From an uncultured Eubacteriales bacterium (GTDB lineage Bacteria > Bacillota > Clostridia > Christensenellales > Aristaeellaceae), in contig UQNM01000071.1 in NCBI GenBank assembly GCA_900542395.1, forward strand, positions 1 through 10,804: DNA of 10,804 nt, read 5' to 3'. A model generated the notes under the pieces. The model was given only the letters and a program-made list of their open reading frames with translations, was not told the DNA's origin and searched no databases. How positions within the stretch are numbered: the stretch's first letter is position 1; every line of letters begins with the position of its first letter. Of this stretch, positions 6,389 through 10,804 are shown piece by piece. Position numbers and translations under genes: made by a program.

Positions 6389-7513
6389 TTAAATCACAAC
6401 GTTTTTGGCGATGACGATCGGGTAAGCGGCGGGCGCGATCAGGCGGCCGTTGCGGCGGATGACGCTCTGCTTATCCAGAATGCAGTGGTCGATCTCCGCG
6501 CCTTCCTGAATCTGCGCGTCCTGCATGACGATGGAGTTCTTGACAACCGCGCCCTTGGCGACCTTCACGCCGCGGAAGATGACGGAGTTGATGACCGTGC
6601 CTTCGATCATGCAGCCGTTGGCGATCAGGGAGTTGGAGCACTCGCACTCCTCCACATAGCGGGTCGGCAGGTCGTCGCGCACCTTGGTATACACCGGGCG
6701 ATCCGCCGGGAAGAGCTGACGGCGCACGTCGCCGGAGAGCAGCGACATGTTGAAATTGAAGTAGGACTGGATGGAGTCGATCTGGCAGGCCAGCCCCTTG
6801 TATTCGTAGCCGTAAACCCGGAGGTTGCCGTCGTTGATGTTGCGCTGGAGAATGTCGCGGTCAAAGTCGTGCATGCCGTTGGCCGCCGCCTGCTCGACGA
6901 GCTGGCGCAGCAGCTCGCGCTTGGTGATGTAGACCTTCAGGGAGGCGCAGTCGCGGGTCGGCACGGAGGAACCGATTTCCATGCCCGTCACCTTGCCGTC
7001 CTCATCGACGGAGAGGAACGTGTCGTTTTCGCCCTCGGTGCCGACGGCCTTCGCGCCGTGCGCATAGAGCACGGTCACGTCCGCGCCCTTTTCAATGTGA
7101 TACTTGAGCGCGTCGGTGTAATCCATGTTGTAGATCGTGTGGCTGTTGGTCAGCACGATGTATTCCTGACGGGAAAGGCGCAGATAGGTGCAGTTGGATT
7201 TGAGCGCGTCCAGCAGGCCGGAATAAACGCCCATGTTCTCGCGGGTCAGGAACGGCGGCAGCATCACAAGACCCTGCTTGCCGTGCAGATCCCACTCGCG
7301 GCCGGAGCCGATGTGATCCATCAGGGAGGAATAGTTCTTCTGGGTGATCACGCCGACGTTCTTGATGCCGCTGTGCACCATCGAGGAAAGCTGGAAGTCG
7401 ATCACGCGGTAACGACCCGCGATCGGAAGGGCGGCAACCGCGCGCAGGCTGGTCAGCTCGCCGAGGTGAATGTCGTTTTCACCGGTAAAAATCAAACCCA
7501 TGACGTCTTTCAT
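6389..7513 (-). CDS. glgD: GlgD, non-catalytic partner subunit of ADP-glucose pyrophosphorylase
   Basis: This 374-residue protein has the nucleotidyltransferase fold at the N-terminus (MKDVMGLIFTGEND; LPIAGRYRVIDF at 29-40) and a C-terminal left-handed beta-helix (about 285-365). It is clearly a GlgC paralogue with a broken active site. The GGxGxRL loop of GlgC is replaced by TGENDIHLGEL, and the catalytic Asp of the GDH motif is Ser in NSH (123-125). In Firmicutes such GlgD proteins associate with GlgC and raise its activity. AAGGAGGG precedes the ATG, and the gene follows glgC after 14 bases, so the two subunits are made from one message. Both the family call and the loss of catalytic residues can be read directly; the stimulatory role is established for other Firmicutes. 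Confidence 0.95.
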   Translation of the reverse strand: MKDVMGLIFTGENDIHLGELTSLRAVAALPIAGRYRVIDFQLSSMVHSGIKNVGVITQKNYSSLMDHIGSGREWDLHGKQGLVMLPPFLTRENMGVYSGLLDALKSNCTYLRLSRQEYIVLTNSHTIYNMDYTDALKYHIEKGADVTVLYAHGAKAVGTEGENDTFLSVDEDGKVTGMEIGSSVPTRDCASLKVYITKRELLRQLVEQAAANGMHDFDRDILQRNINDGNLRVYGYEYKGLACQIDSIQSYFNFNMSLLSGDVRRQLFPADRPVYTKVRDDLPTRYVEECECSNSLIANGCMIEGTVINSVIFRGVKVAKGAVVKNSIVMQDAQIQEGAEIDHCILDKQSVIRRNGRLIAPAAYPIVIAKNVVI

Positions 7514-7527
7514 TGTGGGTGCCCTCC

Positions 7528-8709
7528 TTACTGCTGCGCGCTGGCGTCAACCTGAACGCCGGCGGCAACCTTGTCCCCCGCGGGGATCACGGCGTTGTGG
7601 CCGACCACGGCGATCTTGCCGGTTTCCTCGCCGACCACCGCGCCCGCGCCGATGTGCGCGTTCTCCGCGACGATTGCGCGGCGAACCACCGCGCCGCGCT
7701 CGATGACCGCGCCCGGCATGATGACCGCGTCGGTGATCTCCGCGCCGGTTTCCACCGTCACGCCCGCAAAGAGCACGGAATGGTTGATGACGCCCTTGAC
7801 CTCGCAGCCCTCGGTAATCAGGCAGTTGACGACCTTCGCGCCGTCGGCGATGTAGTGCGGCGGCATGCCCGGATTACGGGCGTAAATGCGCCAGCGCTTG
7901 TCGTACAGGTCGATCGGCATGGGCATTTCGAGCAGATCCATGTTCGCTTCCCAGAGGGATTCGATCGTGCCGACGTCCTTCCAGTAGCCGTCAAACGTGT
8001 AGGTGTAGAGGTTCTCCCCGGCCTCGAGCATCGCCGGGATGATGTTCTTGCCGAAGTCGTTGTCGCTGTTCGGGTTGGCCTCGTCCAATTCCAGATACTT
8101 GCGCATCTTGCTCCAGGAGAAGATGTAAACGCCCATGGAGGCCTTGTTGCTCTTGGGCTGGGCGGGCTTCTCCTCAAACTCGGTGATGCGGTTGTTCTCG
8201 TCCGTGTTGAGGATGCCGAAGCGCGGCGCTTCTTCCCACGGCACTTCGCGCACGGCGATGGTCAGATCCGCGCCGTTCTTGATGTGCTCGCGCAGCATCG
8301 CGTTGTAATCCATCTTGTAGATGTGGTCGCCGGAGAGCACCAGCACGTACTCCGGATCCCACTGCGCGATGAAGGGGATGTTCTGATAGATGGCGTTGGC
8401 CGTGCCCTTGTACCATTCGCCGGTCTTGCCGGTCTGGTACGGCGGCAGAACGTAAACGCCGCCGTTGGAAAGGTCAAGATCCCACGGAGAGCCGGAGCCG
8501 ATGTAGGCGTTCAGCTCCAGCGGGCGGTACTGCGTCAGCACGCCCACCACGTCGATGCCCGAATTGGTGCAGTTGGAGAGCGGAAAATCAATGATACGGT
8601 ATTTTCCGCCGTAGGGAACCGCCGGCTTGGCGACGTCCTTGGTCAGGATGCCCAGACGGCTGCCTTGGCCGCCTGCAAGCAGCATGGCAACGCATTGCTT
8701 TTTCCTCAT
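7528..8709 (-). CDS. glgC: Glucose-1-phosphate adenylyltransferase (ADP-glucose pyrophosphorylase)
   Basis: The enzyme makes ADP-glucose from ATP and glucose-1-phosphate, the committed step of bacterial glycogen synthesis. The 393-residue protein has the nucleotide loop GGQGSRL at 13-19, KPAVPYGGKYRIIDF at 28-42, the catalytic Asp of SGDH at D128, FEEKP of the sugar-binding region, the WKDVGT motif, and a C-terminal beta-helix (about 290-375) that in this family binds effectors. I chose the ATG at 8709: AGGAG lies 10 bases upstream. A GTG nine bases earlier (8718) would sit directly against that site. It is the first gene of the operon, with glgD and glgA downstream. Which effector it answers to cannot be read from the sequence. 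Confidence 0.96.
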   Translation of the reverse strand: MRKKQCVAMLLAGGQGSRLGILTKDVAKPAVPYGGKYRIIDFPLSNCTNSGIDVVGVLTQYRPLELNAYIGSGSPWDLDLSNGGVYVLPPYQTGKTGEWYKGTANAIYQNIPFIAQWDPEYVLVLSGDHIYKMDYNAMLREHIKNGADLTIAVREVPWEEAPRFGILNTDENNRITEFEEKPAQPKSNKASMGVYIFSWSKMRKYLELDEANPNSDNDFGKNIIPAMLEAGENLYTYTFDGYWKDVGTIESLWEANMDLLEMPMPIDLYDKRWRIYARNPGMPPHYIADGAKVVNCLITEGCEVKGVINHSVLFAGVTVETGAEITDAVIMPGAVIERGAVVRRAIVAENAHIGAGAVVGEETGKIAVVGHNAVIPAGDKVAAGVQVDASAQQ

Positions 8710-8757
8710 TGTGAACACACTCCTGTGATATTGGGTTTATCTTGCCGAAAGCACATT

Positions 8758-8794
8758 GGAAAGCCCCCGCGCCCTGAAAGCGCAGGGTTTTTCC
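8758..8794 (-). promoter_or_regulatory. Structured leader of the glg operon
   Basis: Within the roughly 90-base leader of glgC, GGAAA and TTTCC (8790-8794/8758-8762 on the minus strand) can close a structure whose core is CCCTG/CAGGG (8783-8787/8772-8776). It leaves the glgC ribosome binding site (near 8719-8725) free. On the plus strand the same core is followed by TTTTT (8788-8792) and looks like a weak antisense terminator. No known riboswitch is recognised. Confidence 0.4.
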
Positions 8795-8804
8795 GCTTAT
8801 CTGC

Positions 8805-8833
8805 ATTATATCATAATCTGCGCAAAAGGGAAA
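8805..8833 (-). promoter_or_regulatory. Extended -10 promoter of glgCDA
   Basis: On the minus strand a perfect TATAAT (8805-8810) is preceded by TG one base away (TGATATAAT, 8805-8813), an extended -10 that can function with a weak -35. At 17 bases upstream the -35 position (8828-8833) reads TTTCCC, only three of six. Transcription would start near 8798. Confidence 0.75.
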
Positions 8834-8990
8834 GCGAATTCATGTGATGTTTCCATGACAGCCCCCGGAAACGGGACAGTTTTTGAACACAAAATGTCCA
8901 TCCGGGCGAATTTCGTCCCGCGCATGCTAAAGGCGGGACTAAAAGGCCGCAGGCCGAGGCTGACAAAAAATCGCCAAACCCGCCGCGCGA
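8834..8990. other. Divergent intergenic spacer between the glg operon and the pseudouridine synthase gene
   Basis: This part of the 335-base gap holds no convincing gene. A 7-bp stem is formed by GTCCCGC (8915-8921) and GCGGGAC (8933-8939), with no T-run. CCCG-GAAA-CGGG lies near 8864-8875. An inverted AATCGC (8969-8974) and GCGATT (8987-8992) brackets the area just upstream of the -35 box of the plus-strand gene and could be a regulator site. None of these matches a family I recognise. Confidence 0.4.
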
Positions 8991-9019
8991 TTGCAAAACC
9001 GTCCGCCGTGCGGTATAAT
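8991..9019 (+). promoter_or_regulatory. Sigma-A-type promoter of the pseudouridine synthase gene
   Basis: TTGCAA (8991-8996) and a perfect TATAAT (9014-9019) are spaced by exactly 17 bases. The predicted start near 9026 leaves a leader of only about 20 to 45 bases, depending on the true start codon. Confidence 0.78.
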
Positions 9020-9044
9020 GGAAAGCACTTGAAACGACGCGGGT

Positions 9045-9833
9045 ATGGGGGACGGTATTTTGGGCGAAAAGATGCGGCTGGACAAGCTGCTTGCGCTGCT
9101 CGGCGAGGGCACGAGGAGCGAAATCAAGGCGATGGTGCGCGCGGGGCGCGTGACGGTGGACGGCGCGGGCGCGCGGGACGCGGGCATGCAGGTGGACGGC
9201 GCGCAGAGCGACGTTCGGCTGGACGGCAGGCGGCTTTGCTATAAGGCCGTGCGCCATGTGATGCTCAACAAGCCGTCCGGCGTGCTGACCGCCGCACGGG
9301 ATAAAAAGCAGAAGACCGTGATGGATCTGCTCCCGCCGATGTACGCGGCCATGGGCGCGATGCCCGCCGGCCGGCTGGATAAGGACACCGAGGGGCTGCT
9401 GGTCATCACCTCCGACGGCCAGCTTGCGCACCGCATCATTTCGCCCCGGCACGAGGTCGGCAAGGTCTATTACGCCCGGCTCGACGGCGAATTGACCGAT
9501 GAAGACGTCGCCGCGCTGGAAGCGGGGATTCACATCCGCGATGCGGACGGCGAATTTGACGCGCGCCCGGCGAAGCTCAGGCGCGACGGCGGCGACGCGG
9601 CGTATATCCGCGTGACCGAGGGCAAGTATCATCAGGTCAAGCGCATGTTTGCCGCACGGGGAAAGCACGTCGTCTACCTCAAGCGCATGGCCATCGGCGC
9701 GCTTGCGCTCGACCCCGCATTGAAGCCGGGCGCGTGGCGCGAGCTGACGGATGATGAGGTCGCTCTCCTTGAAATTGAACCGGTCAACGGCGATTTTGGT
9801 CCTTTGGATGGAACTGCGAATGAGACGAAATGA
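9045..9833 (+). CDS. RsuA-family rRNA pseudouridine synthase
   Basis: The enzyme converts a uridine in ribosomal RNA to pseudouridine; the closest characterised group is RsuA (16S position 516). An S4 RNA-binding domain lies at about residues 11-70 (MRLDKLLALLGEGTRSEIKAM, VRAGRVTVDG). The catalytic domain follows with HVMLNKPSGVLTA (71-83), GRLDKDTEGLLV (109-120, catalytic Asp112) and KYHQVKRMFAARGKHVVYLKR near 205-225. The length is normal. The start is uncertain. The ATG at 9045 has no clear ribosome binding site. A TTG at 9060 has GGGGGA 7 bases before it. The ATG at 9072 begins exactly at the S4 domain. All three lie downstream of the promoter. RsuA against RluB specificity cannot be settled by eye, so no symbol is given. 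Confidence 0.92.
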   Translation: MGDGILGEKMRLDKLLALLGEGTRSEIKAMVRAGRVTVDGAGARDAGMQVDGAQSDVRLDGRRLCYKAVRHVMLNKPSGVLTAARDKKQKTVMDLLPPMYAAMGAMPAGRLDKDTEGLLVITSDGQLAHRIISPRHEVGKVYYARLDGELTDEDVAALEAGIHIRDADGEFDARPAKLRRDGGDAAYIRVTEGKYHQVKRMFAARGKHVVYLKRMAIGALALDPALKPGAWRELTDDEVALLEIEPVNGDFGPLDGTANETK

Positions 9834-9842
9834 GTTGGTGCT

Positions 9843-10026
9843 GTCAAGCTAACAAAACCGATATTTAAAAAAACTAAGTATTTTTGCCCGAAGGTTTCCA
9901 AAGGGCGATGCGCCAAACAGGCGCCGTAAACGCTCGGAAAGCCCTTTGGTGGGGCGATGGGGCAAAGCCCCATATCCAAAAATGCTTAGACATTTGTTTT
10001 TGAAATGTTTGGTTTAAGCTTGACAA
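9843..10026. repeat. MITE-like element copy A with imperfect terminal inverted repeats
   Basis: This non-coding block of about 184 bp begins TGTCAAGCTAAC and ends, read inward from the right, TTGTCAAGCTTAAACC. The two arms can be aligned over roughly 50 bases with mismatches and gaps. The interior carries CCAAAGGGC/GCCCTTTGG (9898-9906/9941-9949), GCGCC/GGCGC (9910-9914/9920-9924) and ATGGGGC-AAA-GCCCCAT (9957-9973). A near copy in inverted orientation lies at 10702 onward. Both ends place TTGACA pointing outward (minus strand at 9843-9848, plus strand at 10020-10025). It has no reading frame and I could not see a target duplication. It may be a MITE or an intergenic repeat spread by other means. 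Confidence 0.7.
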
Positions 10027-10040
10027 CTCCGGCGGGAAAT

Positions 10041-10084
10041 CCAAGAACCTCCGGTTCTTGGTGGGGGTTGGGGCAAAGCCCCAA
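10041..10084 (+). repeat. Two-hairpin module in the methyltransferase leader
   Basis: CCAAGAACC-TCC-GGTTCTTGG (10041-10061) is a perfect 9-bp hairpin, followed by TGGGGG and then TTGGGGC-AAA-GCCCCAA (10068-10084), a perfect 7-bp hairpin. The order stem, G-run, GGGGCAAAGCCCC matches the interior of copy A, but the first stem has a different sequence. It ends one base before the AAGGAG ribosome binding site (10086-10091), so it shapes the 5' leader of the next gene. Confidence 0.65.
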
Positions 10085-10098
10085 AAAGGAGCTTTTCA

Positions 10099-10686
10099 AT
10101 GGCTGAATATTACTACACCAATAACCCGACCAGCGAGCACGAGGAAAGGCATTTCACCAGCGTGTTTATGGGCAGGACGCTGGCCTTTGAAACCGACGCG
10201 GGCGTGTTCTCCAAGCAGCATATCGACCCCGGCAGCGAAATCCTCTGCAAGAGCCTGCCGGAGCTGCATGGCCGCGTGCTCGATATGGGCTGCGGCTGGG
10301 GCGCGATGACCGTCATGGCGCTTGCCCGCTTCCCGGCGCTGGATGTGACGATGGCCGACGTGAACGAGCGCGCGCTCGATCTCGCCGTGCGCAATGTGCA
10401 GAAAAACGGCATGCAGGCCAAGGCTGTCCTCTCCGACGGCTTTGAGCGCGTCGAAGGCGAGTTCGACGCGGTGATGACCAACCCGCCGATTCGCGCGGGC
10501 AAGGCCGTGATTTATCGGATGTTTGAGGATGCAAAGGCGCATCTGGCGGAGGGCGGCAGGCTGTTCCTCGTCATCCGCAAGCAGCAGGGCGCGCCGAGCG
10601 CGCTCAAATTTTTGAAAGAGCTGTACGCCGAGGCCGAGACCATCGAGCGCGACGGCGGCTATTGGGTGGTCGCATGTAAAAAGTAA
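10099..10686 (+). CDS. Class I SAM-dependent methyltransferase, RsmC/YbxB-like
   Basis: This 195-residue single-domain methyltransferase resembles the catalytic half of RsmC, which methylates N2 of G1207 in 16S rRNA; Bacillus YbxB is a comparable short form. The N-terminus HFTSVFMGRTLAFETDAGVFSKQ-like region (about 18-40) is typical of this group. Motif I is LDMGCGWGAM (61-70), the acidic end of strand 2 is ADVNERAL (86-93), and the catalytic NPPIRAGK lies at 128-135. The start at 10099 has AAGGAG with a 7-base spacer. The gene follows a pseudouridine synthase in the same direction, so both may tune the ribosome, but 265 bases of repeats separate them and no clear promoter is seen between. 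The rRNA target is inferred from the family. Confidence 0.9.
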   Translation: MAEYYYTNNPTSEHEERHFTSVFMGRTLAFETDAGVFSKQHIDPGSEILCKSLPELHGRVLDMGCGWGAMTVMALARFPALDVTMADVNERALDLAVRNVQKNGMQAKAVLSDGFERVEGEFDAVMTNPPIRAGKAVIYRMFEDAKAHLAEGGRLFLVIRKQQGAPSALKFLKELYAEAETIERDGGYWVVACKK

Positions 10687-10701
10687 GCATATAAAAGGGA
10701 C

Positions 10702-10804
10702 TGGCAAGCTTAAACCGAACATTTCAGGAAACAAATGTCTGAGCATTTTGGGATATGGGGCTTTGCCCCATCGCCCCACCAAAGGGCTTTCCGGTCGCCC
10801 TTTG
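10702..10804. repeat. MITE-like element copy B, inverted relative to copy A, truncated by the window end
   Basis: Read on the minus strand from 10793 to 10702, this matches copy A from 9935 to 10026. The first 40 or so bases are identical, and only a few substitutions and one single-base gap occur over the rest. The hairpin ATGGGGC-TTT-GCCCCAT lies at 10755-10771, and CCAAAGGGC/GCCCTTTG at 10779-10787/10797-10804. Copy B lacks about 24 bases that form the GCGCC/GGCGC hairpin in copy A. It starts 15 bases after the methyltransferase stop codon and continues past the window. Confidence 0.8.

Noticed and set aside
8772..8792. Plus-strand hairpin with TTTTT in the glgC leader as a terminator
   Set aside because: The stem is only 5 bp and no plus-strand gene lies upstream. 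I describe it as leader structure instead.
6368..8847. Two long plus-strand open frames opposite glgD and glgC
   Set aside because: Both are complements of well-supported enzymes, have His/Val/Asp-rich low-complexity composition and no ribosome binding site.
8811..9668. Minus-strand open frame of 285 codons across the pseudouridine synthase gene
   Set aside because: It is antisense to a clear RsuA-family gene and its composition is that of a shadow frame.
10020..10048. Promoter for the methyltransferase gene from the element's TTGACA
   Set aside because: At 17 bases the -10 position reads AAGAAC and no better hexamer is at 16 or 18 bases, so I do not call a promoter here.

Overview
The window looks like chromosome of a GC-rich member of the Firmicutes, most likely an uncultured gut clostridium. 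The grounds are the glgC-glgD-glgA order (the GlgD partner subunit is a Firmicutes trait), strong AGGAGG-type ribosome binding sites, TTGACA/TATAAT-type promoters, a YtrA-type GntR regulator with its ABC transporter, and hairpin-rich intergenic repeats of a kind common in gut Clostridia. No species can be named from the sequence alone.

Layout. At 108-1986 (minus strand) lies a tight three-gene operon: GntR/YtrA-type repressor, ABC ATPase, ABC-2-type permease. Its promoter (2031-2059) is followed directly by a 20-bp palindrome (2011-2030), a probable autoregulatory operator. At 2064-2251 is a compact intergenic region with a minus-strand terminator, a duplicated hairpin, and a plus-strand terminator-like hairpin with an 11-C tract. 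At 2280-4052 (minus) is a single polytopic membrane protein of DUF6020/GT-C-like character with its own promoter (4117-4145). At 4210-8709 (minus) is the glycogen synthesis operon glgC, glgD, glgA, starting from an extended -10 promoter (8805-8813) and ending at a strong terminator (4159-4191). A divergent spacer (8710-9044) separates it from two plus-strand RNA-modification genes: an RsuA-family pseudouridine synthase (9045-9833) and an RsmC/YbxB-like methyltransferase (10099-10686).

The glg operon makes ADP-glucose (GlgC, probably with the non-catalytic partner GlgD) and polymerises it into alpha-1,4-glucan (GlgA). Branching enzyme and phosphorylase are not in the window. The GlgA here carries an extra C-terminal tail of about 200 residues, made of Lys/Glu/Ala-rich 36-residue repeats, each with a basic RGR-type core. 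It is encoded by nearly identical 108-bp DNA repeats.

The most unusual non-coding content is on the right. The methyltransferase gene sits between two inverted copies of a hairpin-forming element with terminal inverted repeats (9843-10026 and 10702 to the window end). A third, smaller module of similar architecture (10041-10084) ends directly at the methyltransferase ribosome binding site. I see no CRISPR array, rRNA, tRNA, transposase or phage gene. The strongest candidates for something new are the repeat-tailed GlgA, the inverted-repeat family, and the small structured region at 2098-2228.
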